Shown here piece by piece: positions 8,522-16,727 of a DNA stretch of 37,702 bases. Within the stretch, counting starts at the first letter, position 1. Each line of letters starts with the position of its first letter. The DNA is from Umbribacter vaginalis (GTDB taxonomy: Bacteria; Actinomycetota; Coriobacteriia; Coriobacteriales; Eggerthellaceae): the NCBI GenBank assembly GCA_001552935.1, contig KQ959674.1, positions 39,911-77,612 on the forward strand, given 5' to 3'. A program made the position numbers and the translations under genes. The notes beneath the pieces are model-generated. The model saw only the letters and a list, made by a program, of their open reading frames with translations. It made no database searches and was not told the DNA's origin.

Positions 8522-9502
8522 ATGAAAGATCGTATCAACACGCTTATCGCTCTGCTTGCGCAGGAACAAAGTGCTACGCTTGCTCAAAAAGCTCAAGCTT
8601 TAGCTGCGCTTTTCGATCTTGAAGGACGCGCGCACATGTCGCAGTCGTTGCTTGAGAGCAGTGCTGCTGCATTAAGTGAGCACGACATTCCAACACTTAA
8701 ACGCGCTCGTATGGCAATTGACGCAGGTGAGCTTGCATGGCTTGGTGCAAAATTCGTTTATGATAAGGCGCTTGCATGTATCAATAATCCACTCGATAAA
8801 GGATCATACAAGCTCGGCAGCGCTGATGGGCAGTTTTTGCTTTTTTTCTATACCGATGCACGTGAATTCCTAGCTCCCCGTGCTGTTTCTGAGCGTGATA
8901 TGTTTCAAATTAAAGACATCACACGCGGACCTCATATGCATCCCGAGCAATTTCGCGGATTATGGTGGGTGAGCACTCCTTTGCACACACAACAGCAGCT
9001 GATTGTTTTGGGTGCATGTGACGTTGCGTGCGCGCTGGCGCGGTATGCCTCTGAAGTAGGATTTAGCGTCAGCGTTGTTGATGAAGACACCGCATTTTTA
9101 AACGAGCTGCGTTTTCCTCGCGTGAACAAAATTCTTCTTGATGGTGGCTTTAAGAACATTGATGCACTTCATGTGCCTGATGGCGCTTATATTGCCGTGC
9201 TGACGCGCGGTCACACCTTTGATGTGGAAGCGTGCGCGTGGGCGTTAAAGCAGCATGCGTGTTATATCGGCATGATGGGCTGTGCGCACAAGAACGCAGA
9301 CGTGTATCAGCAGTTGGCGAACATGGGAGTAACGCCTGATCAGTGGGCATCTATCAAGCGTCCTATAGGACTGAAGTTTGGTGCGAAAACAGCTGAAGAG
9401 CTTGCAGTATCTATCGTGGCTGAGCTTATCGATATGCGTTATAAAAGTCGCTATTCTCACGATGAACAGCTTGAACACGACAAAAGCCTCTACGGCGCCT
9501 AG
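8522..9502 (+). CDS. XdhC/CoxI-like protein inside the purine cluster
   Basis: About 326 residues. The second half resembles the XdhC C-terminal Rossmann domain: LIVLGACDVACALARYASEVGFSVSVVDED, then YIAVLTRGHTFDVEAC, CYIGMMGCAHK, and PIGLKFGAKTAEELAVSIVAELI. XdhC proteins help insert or sulfurate the molybdenum cofactor of hydroxylases such as xanthine dehydrogenase. The usual glycine motif (GAGHV) reads GACDV. The first 110 or so residues are helical and lack the CSGG-type motif of standard XdhC, so cofactor binding is uncertain. The ATG at 8522 has AAAAGG 11 bases upstream; GTG 8513 lies too close to it. It sits between purN and purH, which may hint at a purine-related role. Confidence 0.75.
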   Translation: MKDRINTLIALLAQEQSATLAQKAQALAALFDLEGRAHMSQSLLESSAAALSEHDIPTLKRARMAIDAGELAWLGAKFVYDKALACINNPLDKGSYKLGSADGQFLLFFYTDAREFLAPRAVSERDMFQIKDITRGPHMHPEQFRGLWWVSTPLHTQQQLIVLGACDVACALARYASEVGFSVSVVDEDTAFLNELRFPRVNKILLDGGFKNIDALHVPDGAYIAVLTRGHTFDVEACAWALKQHACYIGMMGCAHKNADVYQQLANMGVTPDQWASIKRPIGLKFGAKTAEELAVSIVAELIDMRYKSRYSHDEQLEHDKSLYGA

Positions 9503-9524
9503 CACTGGCATGTGTTCCCTTTGT

Positions 9525-9536
9525 ATATCGCGATAT
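9525..9536. promoter_or_regulatory. 12-bp palindrome upstream of purH
   Basis: ATATCGCGATAT is a perfect palindrome in the 190-base gap before purH. It could be an operator half-site pair, but no second copy was seen and no regulator can be assigned. Confidence 0.25.
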
Positions 9537-9692
9537 GATACATGCTCATAAGCCATTTCGTTGTATTATAGAACCATGCACATTTACCCAGCACGCGCAG
9601 CACCATACGCATAGTTTGTGCGGTTCATTGCGCAATGGCGCTGCTTGATGGGTGGTTATTAAATTCGTTTCTTCGATGCAAAAGGATTGTGT

Positions 9693-11357
9693 ATGCAAGT
9701 ACGTACTTCAAATCGTCGCATTAAACGTGTTCTTATTTCTGTTACTGACAAAACTAACGTGGTAGCCTTTGCTCGGACGTTGGTTGACGAATTTGGCGTT
9801 CAGCTTATTTCCACAGGTGGTAGTGCACATACTCTGCGTGAAGCGGGCATACCTGTTCGCGATGTATCTGACGTTACGGGTTTTCCTGAAATTATGGACG
9901 GGCGCGTGAAAACGCTTCATCCGCGCATTCACGGTGCGCTGTTGGCTGTTGACACCAACGATGCCCACATGCAGCAAGCACAAGAACATAACATTGAGCT
10001 TATCGACATGGTTGTTGTTAATCTGTACGCGTTTGAAACGTATGCAAACAGTGGCGCTTCTGCAGATGATTGCATTAACCATATTGACATCGGCGGGCCA
10101 TCGATGATACGTTCTGCTGCTAAAAATTTTGCACGCGTAGCAGTTGTTACGAAGCCAAGCAGCTACGATGCGCTGCTTGAAGAAATGCGCGTTCATTCAG
10201 GCGCATTAACTGCGCAAACACGCGAAAAACTTGCTCGTGATGCCTTTGAACTTACGTCAAGCTACGACACGCATATTGCGCAATGGTTTTCTGACCAGTG
10301 CGCATGCCATGAAACACAGTCCGATAGCGAAACGTGCGAAGGGGGAGCATGTTCGATTGCCAGCCATGCCGCTGACGAGTATTCGCTGTATCCGTCGCGC
10401 TTCGAGGTGCACGCAAACAAAATAAGCGACCTTCGTTATGGCGAAAATCCGCACCAGAGCGCTGCGGTATTTTGCCTTGACCAGGCAAGCAAACACGCTC
10501 TTGTACGTGCGGTGCAGCACAATGGCAAGCCGCTTTCTTACAACAATTGGCTTGATATGGATGCGTGCTATTCGTGTGTTCGCGAATTTAAGCGTCCGTG
10601 CGTGGTTATTGTTAAGCATCAAAATCCGTGCGGCTGCGCTGAAGCCGATAACATTACCGATGCCTACGATGCGGCGTATAGCTGCGATCCAAAAAGTGCG
10701 TACGGTGGCATTATCGCAGTTAACAGGCGCGTTGAAGCGGAAATGGTGCAGCATATGTTCAACAATCACCATTTTGTGGAAGTGATAGTTGCGCCTTCAT
10801 ACAGCGCTGAAGCGCTTGAATTGCTCAAGACAAAGCAAAACTTGCGCGTTATGGAAACAGGACAGTGCGAAAAGATTTTTGGCCAAGAAATTCGTAGCAT
10901 CGATGGAGGCTTGCTTGTGCAAGACCTTGATGCGGTTCGCGAACATCCAGGCACTTTCACGGTTGTTACCAAGAAAACGCCCACTGTCGAACAGCTAGAC
11001 GACCTTATTTTTGCGTGGCGTGTTGTGAAATCGGTGAAGTCAAACGCCATTTTAGTGGCGTACGGCAAGTGTGCGTTAGGTCTTGGCCCAGGTCAGCCCA
11101 ATCGTGTTGACTCTGCGCAGCTGGCATGTTCGCGCGCCCATGAAGCGTGTGCTCGTTTATCTCTTCCAGTTGATAATTTGGTTGCGGCATCCGATGCTTT
11201 TCTTCCTTTTGCAGACAATATAGAATTATTCGCTGAACAGGGAATTAAGGCCATTATTCAGCCTGGTGGTTCAATTCGCGATGAAGAGTGTATACAAGCA
11301 TGCAATCAGCACGGTATAGCAATGGTTCTCACAGGAACGCGCCATTTTCGTCATTAG
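9693..11357 (+). CDS. purH: Bifunctional AICAR transformylase / IMP cyclohydrolase
   Basis: Carries out the last two steps to IMP. ATG 9693 has AAAAGGA with good spacing; TTG 9687 directly abuts that site, so 9693 is preferred (554 residues). The N-terminal cyclohydrolase (MGS-like) domain shows ISVTDKTNVVAFA, STGGSAHTLREAGI and MDGRVKTLHPRIHGALL. The C-terminal transformylase domain shows DLRYGENPHQSA, KHQNPCGCAEADN, SAYGGIIAVNR and SDAFLPFADNIE, and ends GTRHFRH. A short Cys-rich insert (four Cys, 10299-10352) sits in the middle and is not typical. The flippase-like gene starts 26 bases after the TAG stop. Confidence 0.96.
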   Translation: MQVRTSNRRIKRVLISVTDKTNVVAFARTLVDEFGVQLISTGGSAHTLREAGIPVRDVSDVTGFPEIMDGRVKTLHPRIHGALLAVDTNDAHMQQAQEHNIELIDMVVVNLYAFETYANSGASADDCINHIDIGGPSMIRSAAKNFARVAVVTKPSSYDALLEEMRVHSGALTAQTREKLARDAFELTSSYDTHIAQWFSDQCACHETQSDSETCEGGACSIASHAADEYSLYPSRFEVHANKISDLRYGENPHQSAAVFCLDQASKHALVRAVQHNGKPLSYNNWLDMDACYSCVREFKRPCVVIVKHQNPCGCAEADNITDAYDAAYSCDPKSAYGGIIAVNRRVEAEMVQHMFNNHHFVEVIVAPSYSAEALELLKTKQNLRVMETGQCEKIFGQEIRSIDGGLLVQDLDAVREHPGTFTVVTKKTPTVEQLDDLIFAWRVVKSVKSNAILVAYGKCALGLGPGQPNRVDSAQLACSRAHEACARLSLPVDNLVAASDAFLPFADNIELFAEQGIKAIIQPGGSIRDEECIQACNQHGIAMVLTGTRHFRH

Positions 11358-11383
11358 TGCACAACACGCCGATCGGAGCACAT

Positions 11384-12394
11384 GTGAAACAAACTTTCAG
11401 TATTAGAACGCTGTTGGTAGGCATTGTTCTTATTATTGTATTGGCTGTTGTCATTTTACGTGGCGACCAAATTGTAGAATTAGCCGAAACAATTAAACAG
11501 GGCTCTATGCTTCCTATTGTTGTAGCGCTGGTGCTTCAGCTGGGGAAATATGCGCTTCAATCGCTTGGGTATCATTTCTCGTTTAAAGCGATTGGCGAAA
11601 GTTATGCGATTAAGCATACGTTGCCTTTAGTTTTCGGTACTTTTTTCATGAACACAATTGCACCATCTGCTAATTTAGCAGGAATAACGCTTGTGGTAGA
11701 CGATGCTCGTCAGCGTGGCATTAGCTCTGGAAAGGCGGGATCAGCGGCGCTTTTGATGCAAATTACTATTGATGCAGCGTTTGCACTCATTGTTCTTGTT
11801 GGTTTTGGTGCACTAGCAGTGTCGGTTGGTTTGCCTGGGGGGTGGTTTTTCCTTGGGCTCGTTGATATTGTTGTCGTACTTATCATGATTGGTGTTCTCT
11901 TTTTAGGGCGCATTCATAAAGCACTTTTGATTCATATCCTTACGGTTGTTGATGCGCTTATTACGAAAATCCTTGCACTCGTAAAACGTAAACCGCTGAG
12001 CCCGTGGGTTCATAAAACAGCCGACTCATTTGAAGAAGCTGCCGATTTTATCGTGAGATATCCGCGTTATACGCTTGAAGCTTTCGCGTGTTCACTAGGC
12101 GCTAGTTTATGCGAACTAACCTGTTTTATTTTAGTGGGTATTGCGTTTGGCGTAACAGGCGTGCAAGCACTCGTGTGCGGGTATGTGGTTGCTACGCTTT
12201 TTGCAATGTTTTCGATAACGCCACAAGGTGTTGGCTTTGTAGAAACGGCTGTTACGCTTGCTTTTACCACGTTTGGTGAAAGCTCAGCTGCAGGATTATC
12301 GATTGGACTTGTGTATCGCGGCATTGTGTTTTGGATGCCATTTTTGATTGGCGCTGTGCTTATTCAAACTACGTCAAGTTTTAAACGGCGTTAA
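11384..12394 (+). CDS. Flippase-like / lysylphosphatidylglycerol synthase-type membrane protein
   Basis: Integral membrane protein of 336 residues with about eight or nine hydrophobic segments. It resembles the UPF0104 / LPG-synthase transmembrane family. Supporting motifs are NTIAPSANLAGITLVVDDAR in the first half and SITPQGVGFVETAVTLAF near the end, the latter like the P-x-G-x-G-x-x-E signature of that family. It lacks the cytoplasmic synthase domain of MprF, so a lipid-translocating role is possible but unproven. The start is GTG 11384 behind GGAG with 5-base spacing; upstream in-frame codons would overlap purH. It is probably cotranscribed with purH (26-base gap). Confidence 0.8.
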   Translation: MKQTFSIRTLLVGIVLIIVLAVVILRGDQIVELAETIKQGSMLPIVVALVLQLGKYALQSLGYHFSFKAIGESYAIKHTLPLVFGTFFMNTIAPSANLAGITLVVDDARQRGISSGKAGSAALLMQITIDAAFALIVLVGFGALAVSVGLPGGWFFLGLVDIVVVLIMIGVLFLGRIHKALLIHILTVVDALITKILALVKRKPLSPWVHKTADSFEEAADFIVRYPRYTLEAFACSLGASLCELTCFILVGIAFGVTGVQALVCGYVVATLFAMFSITPQGVGFVETAVTLAFTTFGESSAAGLSIGLVYRGIVFWMPFLIGAVLIQTTSSFKRR

Positions 12395-12739
12395 CGATCA
12401 CCTCAGCGCTACAGGAGTGGCATTTGTGGCGCTTGGTGTAGGTGAGTTATGGGTTGCGTTGACGTGTTTTGCGCGCACGCGTACAGAGCTTGTGGAACAT
12501 ACCTGAAGTATGCGCGTGGCCGTTCGCTATCGTGCCCGTTCGCACACATTCGCTTTCGTTTACGTATATTCGTAAACCTTATGGATAGATGCCGATATCG
12601 ATATTTTACTTTCGGCGGTAGTGTGCTACTATTTGTAAGCATCGTTTTGCAAACCGTGCACGTATGGTGTGTATGTGCATACATCATGAGCACGTTTTTA
12701 TGGGTAGCGTGTGCGTATTGCGCGCAAGTATTCGTAGTG
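12395..12739. other. 345-base intergenic region with hairpins
   Basis: No convincing gene. Near the flippase stop, TCACCT (12398-12403) pairs with AGGTGA (12440-12445) around an inner AGCGC/GCGCT helix, but no T-tract follows. A second perfect hairpin, GTTTACG (12558-12564) with CGTAAAC (12571-12577), lies further on. The tRNA-Pro promoter should lie in the last 100 bases, but I found no consensus match. Confidence 0.5.
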
Positions 12740-12816
12740 CGGGTTGTGGCTCAGCTTGGTAGAGCGCTGCGTTCGGGACGCAGAGGTCGCAGGTTCAAAT
12801 CCTGTCAACCCGACCA
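12740..12816 (+). tRNA. tRNA-Pro(CGG)
   Basis: Complete cloverleaf of 77 bases with encoded CCA. The acceptor arms are CGGGTTG and CAACCCG with discriminator A. The anticodon stem is CTGCG/CGCAG around the loop TTCGGGA, so the anticodon is CGG. The T arm contains GGTTCAAATCC. Confidence 0.95.
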
Positions 12817-13018
12817 TGTTCATCTTTCGCATTGTATTATGCGGAGGTGTTTTGTAGTCGTGTTCACAAATTTATGAATTATATTACTAAATGCTCCGAT
12901 ATGAGGTATCCTATTAAAGCTCGTGTAAAGTGTTCTGTGGCGTTTATCACTGCCATGAATGCGGTGCGTGCTTACGTTTAATATGTGGCGTTCCCTTTGT
13001 GATGCGCATTGACAAACG

Positions 13019-13048
13019 TTGCACCTTATAGCACGCGAGCGTGATAAT
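13019..13048 (+). promoter_or_regulatory. Possible tatA promoter
   Basis: TTGCAC (13019-13024), an 18-base spacer, then GATAAT (13043-13048). The -10 is close to consensus and the -35 is weak. The transcript would start about 20 bases before the tatA start codon. Confidence 0.4.
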
Positions 13049-13074
13049 GAGATTGTAGAAAATCGGAGGCACGT

Positions 13075-13446
13075 ATGAAGTTTTTTGGTTTAGGCATGCC
13101 TGAACTCATCATCATTTTGGTTGTTGTTCTGCTTATTTTTGGACCTAAAAATCTTCCAAAGCTTGGCAGTGCGCTTGGCAAATCGGTTAAGGGTTTGCGC
13201 TCTGGCATGAAAGAGGCAAAAGACGAGGCACAAGCTGCCGATACTACAAAGCCTGCTGAAATAGAAAGCGCCCAAACAGCTGCAGCTGCACCAGCATCTG
13301 ATGCTGCCAGTGTTGCTCCTGCTGCTGTTGCTACACCTGCAAGCGTTAAAGCACCTGTTAAAAAGGTTGTGGTGAAGAAAGCTCCCGAACAACCAGCTCC
13401 TGCTCAGCAAGACGCTGCGGGGGAAGCTGCCAGCGAAGAGAAATAA
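13075..13446 (+). CDS. tatA: Twin-arginine translocase subunit TatA
   Basis: Forms the membrane pore of the Tat system, which exports folded proteins. The protein has 123 residues. The order is typical: a short N-terminal membrane helix (PELIIILVVVLLIF), the hinge FGPKNLPKLG, an amphipathic helix (SALGKSVKGLRSGMKEA), then a long Ala/Pro/Lys-rich tail. A family member with a TatE or TatB function cannot be fully excluded, but the FGPKNLPKLG hinge fits TatA. The start is ATG 13075 after GGAGG. tatC is not in this window. A strong terminator follows, so it is probably transcribed alone. Confidence 0.93.
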   Translation: MKFFGLGMPELIIILVVVLLIFGPKNLPKLGSALGKSVKGLRSGMKEAKDEAQAADTTKPAEIESAQTAAAAPASDAASVAPAAVATPASVKAPVKKVVVKKAPEQPAPAQQDAAGEAASEEK

Positions 13447-13457
13447 GTATAAGAGAG

Positions 13458-13487
13458 GAAAGGTGCAGCGTAGCTGTACCTTTCTTT
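13458..13487 (+). terminator. Intrinsic terminator after tatA
   Basis: GAAAGGTGCAGC (13458-13469), a 3-base loop, then GCTGTACCTTTC (13473-13484): a 12-bp stem with one G-U pair, followed by TTT. Confidence 0.8.
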
Positions 13488-13541
13488 CATAGTAACAACA
13501 GGTACAGCTTTTGGCTGTTCAATGCTTTAGAAAGGTAAGTT

Positions 13542-14012
13542 ATGGCCAACGATAATCTCATTTTAACTCCAGAAGGCCGTCAAAAACTGGAAGATGAGCT
13601 GCATTATCTTGAAAATGAAAAGCGCGCTGAAATTGGTGAGCGCATTCGTATCGCTCGTGAATTCGGCGATATTTCTGAAAACTCCGAGTACGATGACGCT
13701 AAAAACGAACAAGGTATGATTGAAGCGCGTATTGCGCAAATTAACCGCATTCTTTCTGAAGCGACAGTTGTCGATACGCCGAAGCGTTCTAATCGTGTGA
13801 ATATTGGCTCGAGTGTTACGGTTACCATGAATGGCGAACAGCGTATGTTCACGGTTGTTGGTAGTGCAGAAGCGAATATCTTTGAAGAGAAAATTTCTAA
13901 CGAATCACCTGTTGGTGCTGCATTAGTTGGTCATAAAAAAGGCGATGAGTTGCATGTTAGTGGACCTACGGGTCGCTCTATCGATCTAACGATTTTGAAA
14001 ATTGAGCAATAA
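13542..14012 (+). CDS. greA: Transcription elongation factor GreA
   Basis: Rescues backtracked RNA polymerase by stimulating cleavage of the nascent RNA. It has 156 residues, standard for GreA. The N-terminal coiled coil carries the acidic tip FGDISENSEYDDAK, which reaches the polymerase active site. A globular FKBP-like C-terminal domain follows (VTMNGEQRMFTVVG, ISNESPVGAALVGHKKGD). The ATG at 13542 has AAAGGT upstream. It lies after the tatA terminator and before lysS, a greA-lysS neighbourhood common in actinobacteria and other Gram-positives. Confidence 0.96.
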   Translation: MANDNLILTPEGRQKLEDELHYLENEKRAEIGERIRIAREFGDISENSEYDDAKNEQGMIEARIAQINRILSEATVVDTPKRSNRVNIGSSVTVTMNGEQRMFTVVGSAEANIFEEKISNESPVGAALVGHKKGDELHVSGPTGRSIDLTILKIEQ

Positions 14013-14101
14013 ACAGCACTGCTGATAGAGTTCAGTGAGTGTAGTGAGCGCTTATAGTGCGCAATCGTAGTGCACATAGTTTAGATTACGGTACAACACA
14101 T

Positions 14102-14140
14102 ACATGCTGCAGGGACATACCTTGTAGCATGTTGCTTTTT
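14102..14140 (+). terminator. Terminator-like hairpin between greA and lysS
   Basis: ACATGCTGCA (14102-14111) and TGTAGCATGT (14123-14132) form a 10-bp stem with one G-U pair, and TTGCTTTTT follows. It ends just upstream of the lysS ribosome site, so it could terminate greA transcripts or attenuate lysS. Confidence 0.65.
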
Positions 14141-14161
14141 ATACGGATGTAAGGAGAAATT

Positions 14162-16186
14162 GTGAGCGAAGCACAAGGCAATACCCCCATAACAGTTGAA
14201 GATGATCCGATTCAAGTGCGCAAAAATAAACGTGCGGCGTTTATAGCTGCAGGTAAGAACCCTTACGGCCACGCGTTTGACTACACTGCTCACGCAAGCG
14301 ACTTACATGCTCGCTACCAGCAGCTAGCTGATGGTGAAGAAACAAACGACCATGTTGCCGTTGCAGGTCGTATTATGACGAAGCGTGTTCAGGGGAAATT
14401 ATCATTTCTTACGTTGCGTGATACCACAGGCGACATTCAAATTTTTTGCCGCATTAACGATTTAGGTGAAGAAGAATATGCGCAGGTAAAAGACCTTGAC
14501 TTGGGCGACTGGATAGGCGTTAACGGCACTGTTACGCGCACAAAACGCGGTCAGCTTTCCGTTATTGCAACGCACATCGAACTGTTGAGCAAGGCAATTC
14601 GTCCGCTTCCCGAAAAGTTTCATGGGCTTTCAAATAAGGAAATGCGCTATCGTCAGCGCTACGTTGACCTGGTTATGAACCCCAATGTGCGCGAAACGTT
14701 TGAGAAGCGCTTCAAGATTGTATCTGCGGTGCGCCGCTACATGGAAGACCAGCAATTCTACGAAGTTGAAACGCCGTTTTTGCACTCGATTATGGGCGGC
14801 GCGAATGCGCGTCCGTTCATTACGCATCACAATGCACTCAACCGCGATTTTTATTTGCGTATCGCAACTTAGCTGCCGCTTAAGCGCCTGTTGGTGGGCG
14901 GTTTTGAGCGTGTGTTCGAAATTGGGCGCCAGTTTAGAAACGAAGGCATGGATCAATACCATAACCCCGAGTTCACAACGATGGAAGCCTACCAAGCATT
15001 TAGCGACCTCGAGGGCATGAAACGCTTAACGCAAGGTTTCATTCGCGCAGCTGCTATGGCGGCGTGTGGCACACTTTCTATTAACTATCAGGGTGTTGAC
15101 ATCGACCTTGGCGGTACGTGGCGCGATGCAAGCATGATTGAGCTTATCAACGAGCACATCGATGAGCCTATTTCGTATGACATGTCACGTGAAGAACTTG
15201 CGCGCATTGCGAAAAAGAATGGCGTTGTTGACATTGAGCCAGCGTGGGGGAAAGGCAAAATTATCAGCGAGTTGTTTGAAGCACGCGTTGAAGATACGCT
15301 TGTTCAACCGACCTTTGTGTGTGATCACCCGCTTGAAATTTCTCCGCTTGCAAAGAAACGCGAAGACAATCCCGAGCTTACGTATCGTTTTGAGCTGTTT
15401 ATCTGTGGACATGAATACGCAAACGCTTTTAGCGAGCTGAACGACCCTATCGATCAAGCAGAGCGTTTCCTTGCCCAAGTTCAGGCGAAAGACATGGGTG
15501 ACGATGAAGCGATGGGCTACGATGCCGACTACATTCGTGCGCTTGAATATGGTATGCCACCTGCTGGCGGTGTTGGCATTGGAATCGATCGTTTGGTTAT
15601 GCTGCTTACGAATGCCGAGTCTATTCGCGACGTGTTGCTGTTCCCAACAATGAAACCGCTTAATGATGCACAGGTATGCGATGTGAATGCGCTTGATGCT
15701 GCGGAAAGTAAGGAGCAGGAAAACTCCGCCGCAACCGGTTGCGACAGTGCTGCTGCAGCGCAGCCCGCATCGCTTTCGAATGCGCCGCACCAGCAAGCCG
15801 ACGCGAGCATTGATTTTTCCAACGTAAGCATCGAGCCTTTGTTTAAGGATTTTGTTGACTTTGACACGTTTAGCAAGTCAGATTTTCGTGCGGTTAAAGT
15901 AAAAGCCTGTTCAGCGGTACCAAAATCGAAAAAGCTTCTGCAATTTACCCTTGATGACGGTACCGGTTGCGACAGAACAATTTTAAGCGGCATCCATGCG
16001 TTTTATGAACCTGAACAGCTTGTTGGTAAAACGTGCATCGCTATTACTAATCTGCCTCCTCGTACGATGATGGGTATCGATTCGTGCGGTATGCTTATCT
16101 CGGCGATACACGAAGAAGCAGGTTGCGAGAAGTTGCATCTTTTGATGGTGGACGATCATATTCCCGCTGGTGCCAAGCTGTATTAA
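14162..16186 (+). pseudogene. lysS: Lysyl-tRNA synthetase (class II), interrupted by in-frame TAG
   Basis: Charges tRNA-Lys with lysine. GTG 14162 has AAGGAG upstream. The frame is open to 16186 except for one TAG at 14870-14872 (codon 237), in the context RIAT[18 protein letters not shown]. The family consensus there is RIAPEL or RIATEL, so one base change from a Glu codon (GAG) explains the stop. An OB-fold anticodon-binding domain comes first (GKLSFLTLRDTTGDIQIF), then the catalytic core with motif 2 (RQFRNEG) and motif 3 ([13 protein letters not shown]). About 110 C-terminal residues (roughly 15838-16183) form an EMAP/Trbp111-like tRNA-binding domain. No frameshift was seen. It could be a sequencing error, a recent mutation or a true pseudogene. 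Confidence 0.9.
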
Positions 16187-16200
16187 AGAACACGCTCATT

Positions 16201-16239
16201 ATTAAACTGGGGTTTGTTATGAATCCCAGTTTAATTTTT
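16201..16239 (+). terminator. Intrinsic terminator after lysS
   Basis: ATTAAACTGGG (16201-16211) and CCCAGTTTAAT (16225-16235) form a perfect 11-bp stem, and TTTT follows. It marks the left edge of the AT-rich island. Confidence 0.85.
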
Positions 16240-16249
16240 ATAGGTATTT

Positions 16250-16327
16250 ATGAGATGGATAATTAGAATAATTTTATTACCAGTACGATTAGTATTGAGT
16301 TTACTCATAGCTTTTTCACTTTTATAG
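16250..16327 (+). pseudogene. Short hydrophobic ORF, possible truncated element gene
   Basis: 25 codons from ATG 16250 to TAG 16325, beginning MRWIIRIILLPVRLVL. From memory it resembles the N-terminus of small membrane proteins of Tn1549-type conjugative elements (the CD1845 family), cut short by a stop. AGG lies 5 bases before the ATG. The evidence is weak; it may be chance. Apart from the terminator at 16398, the rest of 16328-16460 shows nothing recognisable. Confidence 0.2.
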
Positions 16328-16397
16328 TAACTGCAAAATCTAATGCATTAAAAATCAAAATATAAAAAATTAATTTTAGAATTGAATATAGCAATAA

Positions 16398-16429
16398 ACG
16401 ATAGGTAGCAAAAAATCTATCGTCTTTTT
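16398..16429 (+). terminator. Intrinsic terminator inside the island
   Basis: ACGATAG (16398-16404) and CTATCGT (16417-16423) form a perfect 7-bp stem, followed by CTTTTT. It lies just upstream of the regulator promoter. No intact gene precedes it within the island, so it may be the leftover end of a lost gene. Confidence 0.65.
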
Positions 16430-16460
16430 AGTTTAAGGAATTATAAAAAGCAAAGTATGC

Positions 16461-16489
16461 TTGACAAAAAAAGCAAAGCAAACTATACT
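16461..16489 (+). promoter_or_regulatory. Consensus sigma-A promoter of the XRE regulator
   Basis: TTGACA (16461-16466), a 17-base spacer, then TATACT (16484-16489). This is the best promoter match in the window. Confidence 0.85.
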
Positions 16490-16502
16490 TTAAATGTAAA
16501 GT
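16487..16502. promoter_or_regulatory. Operator-like inverted repeat at the XRE promoter
   Basis: ACTTTA (16487-16492), AATG, TAAAGT (16497-16502) is a perfect 6-bp inverted repeat overlapping the -10 and the predicted start site. It is well placed for autorepression by the downstream regulator; this is inference. Confidence 0.5.
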
Positions 16503-16525
16503 GAGCTTGCTATTGGTGGAGAAAA

Positions 16526-16726
16526 ATGAAAAATACCATTTCTCAATTAAGAAGACAGCATAAAATAACTCAAGAAGAATTGGCAAATGAAGTTGGAGTA
16601 ACAAGACAGACCATAACTTCCATTGAAACTGGAAAATATATAGCGTCACTGCCGTTGGCTTTTAAAATTGCTAAGTTTTTTGATATGAGTATTGAGGACA
16701 TATTTAGTATAGAAGAGGATGATTAA
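16526..16726 (+). CDS. XRE/Cro-type HTH transcriptional regulator
   Basis: A 66-residue protein that is essentially one HTH_3 domain: ISQLRRQHKITQEELANEVGVTRQTITSIETGKY, then FKIAKFFDMSIEDIFSIEED. The recognition helix lies around VTRQTITSIE. Such short regulators usually repress their own promoter and often control an adjacent membrane protein gene. The start is ATG 16526 behind GGTGGAG. Its stop overlaps the next gene's possible start, which implies translational coupling. The low GC and AGA codons point to transfer from a Firmicute. The ligand and targets are unknown. Confidence 0.92.
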   Translation: MKNTISQLRRQHKITQEELANEVGVTRQTITSIETGKYIASLPLAFKIAKFFDMSIEDIFSIEEDD

Positions 16727-16727
16727 T

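Noticed and set aside
14870-14872. Pyrrolysine-like or programmed readthrough of TAG in lysS
   Set aside because: Several neighbouring genes end in TAG and no recoding signal is visible, so an error or mutation is simpler.
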